DNA of 64,000 bases. Source: Sialis fuliginosa (taxonomy: Eukaryota > Arthropoda > Insecta > Megaloptera > Sialidae). The stretch is from assembly GCA_961205875.1 (NCBI GenBank), contig OY540822.1, positions 16,772,217 through 16,836,216 on the forward strand, written 5' to 3'. The notes below the pieces were generated by a model. It was not told the DNA's origin. It was given only the letters and a program-made list of their open reading frames with translations, and did not search any database. Positions within the stretch are counted from its first letter, which is position 1; each line of letters opens with the position of its first letter. The translations under genes and the position numbers were made by a program. Below, piece after piece: positions 11,456 through 22,370 of the stretch.

Positions 11456-12050
11456 AGCCGTTTCTAGAAATCGTTTTTTGGATCTCATCATCGACATACT
11501 GTTTATTTTTCTAATTGCAAATTATAAAATATAATGTTTAAAAATAAGTAACAGTTTGAACACTATACTCAGTTTTACATATTAAAATAAATTAAACATG
11601 AATTAGTAGTATAGTTTGATCGTAAGTTAAAACACTCATATACGTGTTGGTGTTCGTTACAACTCGAGTTTTTCACATTTTACTAAAAAATCCCAGTAAA
11701 TACAGTCGATTAGACATAATGTTATATCAAGAACAGATCAGTAGCGTAGATAGCTTTTTGCGATGGGTTGGCGGGGGGGGATATGACCAGGGCCACAACT
11801 AGAAGCTCGGGGGGCCCCAAAATATGTAAAATTAAAAAAAATTATTATAATTTTGAACTGAATAACCTTTTTTTTGATCATATAATTATATAAACTGTAA
11901 TTAGTTTACTCATTATTACTAAAAAAAAGTCATTCTATTGAAAAACAACTGAAGACCTTTTTTTCGATGGTATTACAATACTTCCATTTATTTCAGAACA
12001 TGGAAGTAAAAATCAAACGAATACACTCATACACAAAATGTAAGTACACA

Positions 12051-12058
12051 ATTATAAT
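12051..12058 (+). other. Empty hAT-MITE insertion site
   Basis: A single ATTATAAT between ACACA and TTACGCC. At every other unit junction this octamer appears twice with the 653-bp MITE between. Either the original unoccupied target or a precise loss by recombination between the two octamers. Confidence 0.87.
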
Positions 12059-12171
12059 TTACGCCAGTCACAGAACGTCATATATTCATCAGAACCATGT
12101 AGAGAAAACCTTATACCAGGCACACATCATATATTCATCAGAACCTGTAGAGAAAACCTTATACCAGGCAC
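12059..12171 (+). repeat. Truncated host unit 8 up to the inversion
   Basis: 113 bp holding the leader and about two minisatellite units, ending CCAGGCAC at the inverted MITE fragment. It follows unit 7 directly with no MITE between. Confidence 0.82.
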
Positions 12172-12363
12172 TAGAGTTGGGCATTTTAGTTCATGACAGA
12201 GAGCGCTCCCTATAGTTCAGTAATCTTTAATGAACTAGTTCGTTCTTCTAGTTCTTTTAGTTCATAGAATTTTTTTCCGAAATATACGATGACAAAATTT
12301 ATTGATTTAGATATATTGGATTGGATAGAAATGCAAACTGCTGCAATTTTGAATTCGTTATTA
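12172..12363 (-). mobile_element. Inverted hAT-type MITE fragment
   Basis: Begins TAGAGTTGGGCA directly after minisatellite sequence ending CCAGGCAC, not after the usual ATTATAAT. The element is inverted relative to those upstream and breaks off after about 192 bp at GTTATTA, where it jumps into inverted host sequence (TTTTTAAACATT). Either a second, independent MITE insertion into the minisatellite or the breakpoint of the inversion. The other end is lost, so a target duplication cannot be tested. Confidence 0.8.
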
Positions 12364-12655
12364 TTTTTAAACATTATATTTTATAATTTGCAATTAGAAA
12401 AATAAACAGTATGTCGATGATGAGATCCAAAAAACGATTTCTAGAAACGGCTGTTTTCTCTACAGGTTCTGATGAATATATGATGTGTGCCTGGTATAAG
12501 GTTTTCTCTACAGGTTCTGATGAATATATGATATGTTCCTGGTATAAGGTTTTCTCTACAGGTTCTGATGAATATATGATGTGTGCCTGGTATAAGGTTT
12601 TCTCTACATGGTTCTGATGAATATATGACGTTCTGTGACTGGCGTAAATTATAAT
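12364..12655 (-). repeat. Inverted partial host unit
   Basis: About 290 bp in reverse orientation: the TTTAAACATTATATT segment, then minisatellite (about 12452-12630), then GGCGTAAATTATAAT before the next inverted MITE. The G-run half of the unit is absent, deleted at the junction near 12363. Confidence 0.8.
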
Positions 12656-13300
12656 TAGAGTTGGGCATTTTAGTTCATGACAGAGAGCGCTCCCTATGGT
12701 TCAGTAATCTTTAATGAACTAGTTCGTTCTTCTAGTTCTTTTAGTTCATAGAATTTTTTTCCGAACTATACGATGACAAAATTTATTGATTTAGATATAT
12801 TGGATTGGATAGAAATGCAAACTGCTGCAATTTTGAATTCGTTATTAATTTATAGACAAGATCGATATTTTTAAATGTATATATTTGCAATAATCTTCTT
12901 TTTTCTAAATCGAACCCTCGATATATATGAATATTTTGAAACATTATTTACTGTAGAGTAATATAAGCAATATATTTAAATTTCATTAAAATCTGTGACA
13001 TTCCTTTTTGATGATTGTCATAAAATAGTATAAAAATCACGTCCTTTTGAAAGACATATTGCATTCATGTGAACCAAAAAAATTTAATATAATATATCTT
13101 TAGTAAAATAAATCCAAATAAGTAATAAAGTATTGAAAACATAAATTATTAAACATAAAAATCGTACAATCTCATTTTTAGAACAGTGTATTTGAAGTGT
13201 ATCGGGAACTATTGAACTAAAAGAACGGAGCGCATACGAACTAGTTCCTCTAGTGGGAGCGCTCCTTTGAACTAGTTCGTTCGTGAACTACACAAGTCTA
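12656..13300 (-). mobile_element. hAT-type MITE, inverted full-length copy (645 bp)
   Basis: Reverse-orientation copy starting TAGAGTTGGGCA and ending CACAAGTCTA, flanked by ATTATAAT at 12648-12655 and 13301-13308. Eight bases shorter than the direct copies, including a shortened subterminal stretch near 13253 (TCTAGTGGGAGC in place of the longer ACACGAGAACTAG form). Confidence 0.87.
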
Positions 13301-14259
13301 ATTATAATTGTGTACTTACATTTTGTGTATGAGTGTATTGTAATACCATCGAAAAAAAGGTCTTCAGTTGTTTTTCAATAGAATGACTTTTTTTTAGTAA
13401 TAATGAGTAAACTAATTACAGTTTATATAATTATATGATCAAAAAAAAGGTTATTCAGTTCAAAATTATAATAATTTTTTTAAATTTTATATATTTTGGG
13501 GTCCACCGAGCTTCTAGTTGTGGCCCTGGTCATATCCCCCCCCCCTCCCCATCCCATCGCAAAAAGCTATCTACGCCGCTGATCTGTTCTTGATATAACA
13601 TTATGTCTAATCGACTGTATTTACTGGGATTTTTTAGTAAAATGTGAAAAACTCGAGTTGTAACGAACCAACACGTATATGAGTGTTTTAACTTACGATC
13701 AAACTATACTACTAATTCATGTTTAATTTATTTTAATATGTAAAACTGAGTATAGTGTTCAAACTGTTACTTATTTTTAAACATTATATTTTATAATTTG
13801 CATTTAGAAAAATAAACAGTATGTCGATGATGAGATCCAAAAAACGATTTCTAGAAACGGCTGTTTTCTCTACAGGTTCTGATGAATATATGATGTGTGC
13901 CTGGTATAAGGTTTTCTCTACATGGTTCTGATGAATATATGATGTGTGCCTGGTATAAGGTTTTCTCTACAGGTTCTGATGAATATATGATGTGTGCCTG
14001 GTATAAGGTTTTCTCTACAGGTTCTGATGAATATATGATGTGTGCCTGGTATAAGGTTTTCTCTACATGGTTCTGATGAATATATGATATGTGCCTGGTA
14101 TAAGGTTTTCTCTACAGGTTCTGATGAATATATGATATGTGCCTGGTATAAGGTTTTCTCTACAGGTTCTAATGAATATATGATGTGTGCCTGGTATAAG
14201 GTTTTCTCTACATGGTTCTGATGAATATATGACGTTCTGTGACTGGCGTAAATTATAAT
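13301..14259 (-). repeat. Inverted host unit with expanded minisatellite
   Basis: 959 bp in reverse orientation, bounded by ATTATAAT at 13301-13308 and 14252-14259. It contains C-rich runs near 13537-13549 (reverse complement of the G-run), diverged flanks, and the largest minisatellite tract of the window. It lacks a stretch present in direct units between CACTCATAC and the polypyrimidine run (GAGTGTATTGTAATACC near 13332). Confidence 0.83.
13862..14232 (-). repeat. 48-bp minisatellite, 7.7 units, inverted
   Basis: Reverse-complement version of the minisatellite (TCTACAGGTTCTGATGAAT core), the longest tract here. Units carrying an extra T (ACATGG instead of ACAGG) occur three times at irregular spacing, so those units are 49 bp and shift the reading frame. 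Confidence 0.9.
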
Positions 14260-14636
14260 TAGTGTTGGGCATTTTAGTTCATGACAGAGATTGCTCCCTA
14301 TAGTTCAGTAATCTTTAATGAACTAGTTCGTTCTTCTAGTTCTTTTAGTTCATAGAATTTTTTTCCGAACTATACGATGACAAGTTTTATTGATTTAGAT
14401 ATTATATTGGATTGGATAGAAATGCAAACTGCTGCAATTTTGAATTCGTTATTAATTTATAGACAAGATCGATATTTTTAAATGTATATATTTGCAATAA
14501 TCTTCTTTTTTTTAAATCGAACCCTCGATATATATGAATATTTCGAAACATTATTTACTGTAGAGTAATATATGCAATATATTTAAATTTCATTAAAATC
14601 TGTGACATTCCTTTTTGTTGATTGTCATAAAATAGT
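14260..14636 (-). mobile_element. Inverted hAT-type MITE truncated by satellite
   Basis: Starts TAGTGTTGGGCA, the most canonical hAT-like terminus of all copies, after ATTATAAT at 14252-14259. The element runs 377 bp and stops at AAAATAGT, where the 121-bp satellite begins. Private differences (an extra AT near 14400, TTTCGAAAC, TATGCAATA) mark it as the most diverged copy. Confidence 0.85.
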
Positions 14637-14645
14637 TTGTGTTAA
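14629..14645. other. Junction of MITE array and 121-bp satellite
   Basis: MITE sequence is intact through AAAATAGT (ending 14636). TTGTGTTAATGGG then begins satellite in mid-monomer, lacking the AC normally before GTGTTAATGG. A sharp boundary with only about two or three bases of possible overlap. Confidence 0.85.
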
Positions 14646-17600
14646 TGGGCTTTTAATTTTATCGCTCCGAATCGCGAAATTAGGGTGTCTATCGTGTAGG
14701 AAATCGGCCGCCGGTCACTTGTTGTTCAGTGCAAAATCTCTCTGCGGGCCGCCGTTTACGTGTTAATGGGCTTTTAATTTTATCGCTCCGAATCGCGAAA
14801 TTAGGGTGTCTATCGTGTAGGAAATCGGCCGCCGGTCACTTGTTGTCCAGTGCAAAATCTCTCTGCGGGCCGCCGTTTACGTGTTAATGGGCTTTTAATT
14901 TTATCGCTCCGAATCGCGAAATTAGGGTGTCTATCGTGTAGGAAATCGGCCGCCGGTCACTTGTTGTCCAGTGCAAAATCTCTCTGCGGGCCGCCGTTTA
15001 CGTGTTAATGGGCTTTTAATTTTATCGCTCCGAATCGTAAAATTAGGGTGTCTATCGTGTAGGAAATCGGCCGCCGGTCACTTGTTGTCCAGTGCAAAAT
15101 CTCTCTGCGGGCCGCCGTTTACGTGTTAATGGGCTTTTAATTTTATCGCTCCGAATCGCGAAATTAGGGTGTCTATCGTGTAGGAAATCGGCCGCCGGTC
15201 ACTTGTTGTCCAGTGCAAAATCTCTCTGCGGGCCGCCGTTTACGTGTTAATGGGCTTTTAATTTTATCGCTCCGAATCGTAAAATTAGGGTGTCTATCGT
15301 GTAGGAAATCGGCCGCCGGTCACTTGTTGTCCAGTGCAAAATCTATCTGCGGGCCGCCGTTTACGTGTTAATGGGCTTTTAATTTTATCGCTCCGAATCG
15401 CGAAATTAGGGTGTCTATCGTGTAGGAAATCGGCCGCCGGTCACTTGTTGTCCAGTGCAAAATCTCTCTGCGGGCCGCCGTTTACGTGTTAATGGGCTTT
15501 TAATTTTATCGCTCCGAATCGTAAAATTAGGGTGTCTATCGTGTAGGAAATCGGCCGCCGGTCACTTGTTGTCCAGTGCAAAATCTCTCTGCGGGCCGCC
15601 GTTTACGTGTTAATGGGCTTTTAATTTTATCGCTCCGAATCGTAAAATTAGGGTGTCTATCGTGTAGGAAATCGGCCGCCGGTCACTTGTTGTCCAGTGC
15701 AAAATCTCTCTGCGGGCCGCCGTTTACGTGTTAATGGGCTTTTAATTTTATCGCTCCGAATCGTAAAATTAGGGTGTCTATCGTGTAGGAAATCGGCCGC
15801 CGGTCACTTGTTGTCCAGTGCAAAATCTCTCTGCGGGCCGCCGTTTACGTGTTAATGGGCTTTTAATTTTATCGCTCCGAATCGTAAAATTAGGGTGTCT
15901 ATCGTGTAGGAAATCGACCGCCGGTCACTTGTTGTCCAGTGCAAAATCTCTCTGCGGGCCGCCGTTTACGTGTTAATGGGCTTTTAATTTTATCGCACCG
16001 AATCGTAAAATTAGGGTGTCTATCGTGTAGGAAATCGGCCGCCGGTCACTTGTTGTCCAGTGCAAAATCTCTCTGCGGGCCGCCGTTTACGTGTTAATGG
16101 GCTTTTAATTTTATCGCACCGAATCGTAAAATTAGGGTGTCTATCGTGTAGGAAATCGGCCGCCGGTCACTTGTTGTCCAGTGCAAAATCTCTCTGCGGG
16201 CCGCCGTTTACGTGTTAATGGGCTTTTAATTTTATCGCACCGAATCGTAAAATTAGGGTGTCTATCGTGTAGGAAATCGGCCGCCGGTCACTTGTTGTCC
16301 AGTGCAAAATCTCTCTGCGGGCCGCCGTTTACGTGTTAATGGGCTTTTAATTTTATCGCTCCGAATCGCAAAATTAGGGTGTCTATCGTGTAGGAAATCG
16401 GCCGCCGGTCACTTGTTGTCCAGTGCAAAATCTCTCTGCGGGCCGCCGTTTACGTGTTAATGGGCTTTTAATTTTATCGCTCCGAATCGTAAAATTAGGG
16501 TGTCTATCGTGTAGGAAATCGGCCGCCGGTCACTTGTTGTCCAGTGCAAAATCTCTCTGCGGGCCGCCGTTTACGTGTTAATGGGCTTTTAATTTTATCG
16601 CTCCGAATCGTAAAATTAGGGTGTCTATCGTGTAGGAAATCGGCCGCCGGTCACTTGTTGTCCAGTGCAAAATCTCTCTGCGGGCCGCCGTTTACGTGTT
16701 AATGGGCTTTTAATTTTATCGCTCCGAATCGCAAAATTAGGGTGCCTATCGTGTAGGAAATCGACCGCCGGTCACTTGTTGTCCAGTGCAAAATCTCTCT
16801 GCGGGCCGCCGTTTACGTGTTAATGGGCTTTTAATTTTATCGCACCGAATCGTAAAATTAGGGTGTCTATCGTGTAGGAAATCGGCCGCCGGTCACTTGT
16901 TGTCCAGTGCAAAATCTCTCTGCGGGCCGCCGTTTACGTGTTAATGGGCTTTTAATTTTATCGCTCCGAATCGCAAAATTAGGGTGTCTATCGTGTAGGA
17001 AATCGGCCGCCGGTCACTTGTTGTCCAGTGCAAAATCTCTCTGCGGGCCGCCGTTTACGTGTTAATGGGCTTTTAATTTTATCGCACCGAATCGTAAAAT
17101 TAGGGTGTCTATCGTGTAGGAAATCGGCCGCCGGTCACTTGTTGTCCAGTGCAAAATCTCTCTGCGGGCCGCCGTTTACGTGTTAATGGGCTTTTAATTT
17201 TATCGCTCCGAATCGCAAAATTAGGGTGTCTATCGTGTAGGAAATCGGCCGCCGGTCACTTGTTGTCCAGTGCAAAATCTCTCTGCGGGCCGCCGTTTAC
17301 GTGTTAATGGGCTTTTAATTTTATCGCTCCGAATCGTAAAATTAGGGTGTCTATCGTGTAGGAAATCGGCCGCCGGTCACTTGTTGTCCAGTGCAAAATC
17401 TCTCTGCGGGCCGCCGTTTACGTGTTAATGGGCTTTTAATTTTATCGCTCCGAATCGTAAAATTAGGGTGTCTATCGTGTAGGAAATCGACCGCCGGTCA
17501 CTTGTTGTCCAGTGCAAAATCTCTCTGCGGGCCGCCGTTTACGTGTTAATGGGCTTTTAATTTTATCGCACCGAATCGTAAAATTAGGGTGTCTATCGTG

Positions 17601-20600
17601 TAGGAAATCGGCCGCCGGTCACTTGTTGTCCAGTGCAAAATCTCTCTGCGGGCCGCCGTTTACGTGTTAATGGGCTTTTAATTTTATCGCACCGAATCGT
17701 AAAATTAGGGTGTCTATCGTGTAGGAAATCGGCCGCCGGTCACTTGTTGTCCAGTGCAAAATCTCTCTGCGGGCCGCCGTTTACGTGTTAATGGGCTTTT
17801 AATTTTATCGCACCGAATCGTAAAATTAGGGTGTCTATCGTGTAGGAAATCGGCCGCCGGTCACTTGTTGTCCAGTGCAAAATCTCTCTGCGGGCCGCCG
17901 TTTACGTGTTAATGGGCTTTTAATTTTATCGCTCCGAATCGCAAAATTAGGGTGTCTATCGTGTAGGAAATCGGCCGCCGGTCACTTGTTGTCCAGTGCA
18001 AAATCTCTCTGCGGGCCGCCGTTTACGTGTTAATGGGCTTTTAATTTTATCGCACCGAATCGTAAAATTAGGGTGTCTATCGTGTAGGAAATCGGCCGCC
18101 GGTCACTTGTTGTCCAGTGCAAAATCTCTCTGCGGGCCGCCGTTTACGTGTTAATGGGCTTTTAATTTTATCGCTCCGAATCGCAAAATTAGGGTGTCTA
18201 TCGTGTAGGAAATCGGCCGCCGGTCACTTGTTGTCCAGTGCAAAATCTCTCTGCGGGCCGCCGTTTACGTGTTAATGGGCTTTTAATTTTATCGCACCGA
18301 ATCGTAAAATTAGGGTGTCTATCGTGTAGGAAATCGGCCGCCGGTCACTTGTTGTCCAGTGCAAAATCTCTCTGCGGGCCGCCGTTTACGTGTTAATGGG
18401 CTTTTAATTTTATCGCACCGAATCGTAAAATTAGGGTGTCTATCGTGTAGGAAATCGGCCGCCGGTCACTTGTTGTCCAGTGCAAAATCTCTCTGCGGGC
18501 CGCCGTTTACGTGTTAATGGGCTTTTAATTTTATCGCTCCGAATCGTAAAATTAGGGTGTCTATCGTGTAGGAAATCGGCCGCCGGTCACTTGTTGTTCA
18601 GTGCAAAATCTCTCTGCGGGCCGCCGTTTACGTGTTAATGGGCTTTTAATTTTATCGCTCCGAATCGCGAAATTAGGGTGTCTATCGTGTAGGAAATCGG
18701 CCGCCGGTCACTTGTTGTCCAGTGCAAAATCTCTCTGCGGGCCGCCGTTTACGTGTTAATGGGCTTTTAATTTTATCGCACCGAATCGTAAAATTAGGGT
18801 GTCTATCGTGTAGGAAATCGGCCGCCGGTCACTTGTTGTCCAGTGCAAAATCTCTCTGCGGGCCGCCGTTTACGTGTTAATGGGCTTTTAATTTTATCGC
18901 ACCGAATCGTAAAATTAGGGTGTCTATCGTGTAGGAAATCGGCCGCCGGTCACTTGTTGTCCAGTGCAAAATCTCTCTGCGGGCCACCGTTTACGTGTTA
19001 ATGGGCTTTTAATTTTATCGCTCCGAATTGCAAAATTAGGGTGTCTATCGTGTAGGAAATCGGCCGCCGGTCACTTGTTGTCCAGTGCAAAATCTCTCTG
19101 CGGGCCGCCGTTTACGTGTTAATGGGCTTTTAATTTTATCGCTCCGAATCGTAAAATTAGGGTGTCTATCGTGTAGGAAATCGGCCGCCGGTCACTTGTT
19201 GTCCAGTGCAAAATCTCTCTGCGGGCCGCCGTTTACGTGTTAATGGGCTTTTAATTTTATCGCTCCGAATCGTAAAATTAGGGTGTCTATCGTGTAGGAA
19301 ATCGGCCGCCGGTCACTTGTTGTCCAGTGCAAAATCTCTCTGCGGGCCGCCGTTTACGTGTTAATGGGCTTTTAATTTTATCGCTCCGAATCGCAAAATT
19401 AGGGTGTCTATCGTGTAGGAAATCGGCCGCCGGTCACTTGTTGTCCAGTGCAAAATCTCTCTGCGGGCCGCCGTTTACGTGTTAATGGGCTTTTAATTTT
19501 ATCGCTCCGAATCGTAAAATTAGGGTGTCTATCGTGTAGGAAATCGGCCGCCGGTCACTTGTTGTCCAGTGCAAAATCTCTCTGCGGGCCGCCGTTTACG
19601 TGTTAATGGGCTTTTAATTTTATCGCTCCGAATCGCAAAATTAGGGTGTCTATCGTGTAGGAAATCGGCCGCCGGTCACTTGTTGTCCAGTGCAAAATCT
19701 CTCTGCGGGCCGCCGTTTACGTGTTAATGGGCTTTTAATTTTATCGCACCGAATCGTAAAATTAGGGTGTCTATCGTGTAGGAAATCGGCCGCCGGTCAC
19801 TTGTTGTCCAGTGCAAAATCTCTCTGCGGGCCGCCGTTTACGTGTTAATGGGCTTTTAATTTTATCGCTCCGAATCGTAAAATTAGGGTGTCTATCGTGT
19901 AGGAAATCGGCCGCCGGTCACTTGTTGTCCAGTGCAAAATCTCTCTGCGGGCCGCCGTTTACGTGTTAATGGGCTTTTAATTTTATCGCTCCGAATCGTA
20001 AAATTAGGGTGTCTATCGTGTAGGAAATCGGCCGCCGGTCACTTGTTGTCCAGTGCAAAATCTCTCTGCGGGCCGCCGTTTACGTGTTAATGGGCTTTTA
20101 ATTTTATCGCTCCGAATCGCAAAATTAGGGTGTCTATCGTGTAGGAAATCGGCCGCCGGTCACTTGTTGTCCAGTGCAAAATCTCTCTGCGGGCCGCCGT
20201 TTACGTGTTAATGGGCTTTTAATTTTATCGCACCGAATCGTAAAATTAGGGTGTCTATCGTGTAGGAAATCGGCCGCCGGTCACTTGTTGTCCAGTGCAA
20301 AATCTATCTGCGGGCCGCCGTTTACGTGTTAATGGGCTTTTAATTTTATCGCTCCGAATCGCAAAATTAGGGTGTCTATCGTGTAGGAAATCGGCCGCCG
20401 GTCACTTGTTGTCCAGTGCAAAATCTCTCTGCGGGCCGCCGTTTACGTGTTAATGGGCTTTTAATTTTATCGCTCCGAATCGTAAAATTAGGGTGTCTAT
20501 CGTGTAGGAAATCGGCCGCCGGTCACTTGTTGTTCAGTGCAAAATCTCTCTGCGGGCCGCCGTTTACGTGTTAATGGGCTTTTAATTTTATCGCTCCGAA

Positions 20601-22370
20601 TCGCAAAATTAGGGTGCCTATCGTGTAGGAAATCGACCGCCGGTCACTTGTTGTCCAGTGCAAAATCTCTCTGCGGGCCGCCGTTTACGTGTTAATGGGC
20701 TTTTAATTTTATCGCACCGAATCGTAAAATTAGGGTGTCTATCGTGTAGGAAATCGGCCGCCGGTCACTTGTTGTCCAGTGCAAAATCTCTCTGCGGGCC
20801 GCCGTTTACGTGTTAATGGGCTTTTAATTTTATCGCTCCGAATCGCAAAATTAGGGTGTCTATCGTGTAGGAAATCGGCCGCCGGTCACTTGTTGTCCAG
20901 TGCAAAATCTCTCTGCGGGCCGCCGTTTACGTGTTAATGGGCTTTTAATTTTATCGCACCGAATCGTAAAATTAGGGTGTCTATCGTGTAGGAAATCGGC
21001 CGCCGGTCACTTGTTGTCCAGTGCAAAATCTCTCTGCGGGCCGCCGTTTACGTGTTAATGGGCTTTTAATTTTATCGCTCCGAATCGCAAAATTAGGGTG
21101 TCTATCGTGTAGGAAATCGGCCGCCGGTCACTTGTTGTCCAGTGCAAAATCTCTCTGCGGGCCGCCGTTTACGTGTTAATGGGCTTTTAATTTTATCGCT
21201 CCGAATCGTAAAATTAGGGTGTCTATCGTGTAGGAAATCGGCCGCCGGTCACTTGTTGTCCAGTGCAAAATCTCTCTGCGGGCCGCCGTTTACGTGTTAA
21301 TGGGCTTTTAATTTTATCGCTCCGAATCGTAAAATTAGGGTGTCTATCGTGTAGGAAATCGACCGCCGGTCACTTGTTGTCCAGTGCAAAATCTCTCTGC
21401 GGGCCGCCGTTTACGTGTTAATGGGCTTTTAATTTTATCGCACCGAATCGTAAAATTAGGGTGTCTATCGTGTAGGAAATCGGCCGCCGGTCACTTGTTG
21501 TTCAGTGCAAAATCTCTCTGCGGGCCGCCGTTTACGTGTTAATGGGCTTTTAATTTTATCGCTCCGAATCGTAAAATTAGGGTGTCTATCGTGTAGGAAA
21601 TCGGCCGCCGGTCACTTGTTGTCCAGTGCAAAATCTCTCTGCGGGCCGCCGTTTACGTGTTAATGGGCTTTTAATTTTATCGCACCGAATCGTAAAATTA
21701 GGGTGTCTATCGTGTAGGAAATCGGCCGCCGGTCACTTGTTGTCCAGTGCAAAATCTCTCTGCGGGCCGCCGTTTACGTGTTAATGGGCTTTTAATTTTA
21801 TCGCACCGAATCGTAAAATTAGGGTGTCTATCGTGTAGGAAATCGGCCGCCGGTCACTTGTTGTCCAGTGCAAAATCTCTCTGCGGGCCGCCGTTTACGT
21901 GTTAATGGGCTTTTAATTTTATCGCTCCGAATCGTAAAATTAGGGTGTCTATCGTGTAGGAAATCGGCCGCCGGTCACTTGTTGTCCAGTGCAAAATCTC
22001 TCTGCGGGCCGCCGTTTACGTGTTAATGGGCTTTTAATTTTATCGCTCCGAATCGTAAAATTAGGGTGTCTATCGTGTAGGAAATCGACCGCCGGTCACT
22101 TGTTGTCCAGTGCAAAATCTCTCTGCGGGCCGCCGTTTACGAGTTAATGGGCTTTTAATTTTATCGCACCGAATCGTAAAATTAGGGTGTCTATCGTGTA
22201 GGAAATCGGCCGCCGGTCACTTGTTGTTCAGTGCAAAATCTCTCTGCGGGCCGCCGTTTACGTGTTAATGGGCTTTTAATTTTATCGCTCCGAATCGCAA
22301 AATTAGGGTGTCTATCGTGTAGGAAATCGGCCGCCGGTCACTTGTTGTCTAGTGCAAAATCTCTCTGCGG
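14637..22370 (+). repeat. Proximal satellite segment with 32-monomer duplication
   Basis: The rare variant GGGTGCCTATC occurs at about 16741 and 20613, exactly 3872 bp (32 x 121) apart, and the following six or seven monomers have the same order of diagnostic variants. The first several monomers near 14640 carry the CGCGAA form, which is rare further in. Confidence 0.85.

Larger units (their letters stand above)
11254..12058 (+). repeat. Host unit 7, ending in a MITE-free site
   Basis: 805 bp. The minisatellite lies at 11282-11455. The G-run is only 8 bases and preceded by GGTTGGC. At the right end a single ATTATAAT (12051-12058) is followed directly by TTACGCCAGTCAC, the sequence that elsewhere follows the MITE. 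The junction is therefore a site without the MITE. Confidence 0.87.
1..14636. repeat. AT-rich subtelomeric tandem array (MITE plus host unit)
   Basis: A long tandem array. The same landmark (AGGAACTAGTTCG) recurs at 1, 1412, 3807, 5349, 6760, 9154 and 10660, giving units of 1411, 2395, 1542, 1411, 2394 and 1506 bp. Each unit is a hAT-like MITE followed by a host segment with a 48-bp minisatellite. The 2.4-kb units are longer because they also hold an 884-bp Helitron. Orientation is direct to about 12171 and inverted from 12172 to 14636. No coding capacity is visible: the open frames are short, exist on both strands, and consist of the minisatellite. I do not recognise the host segment. Confidence 0.93.
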
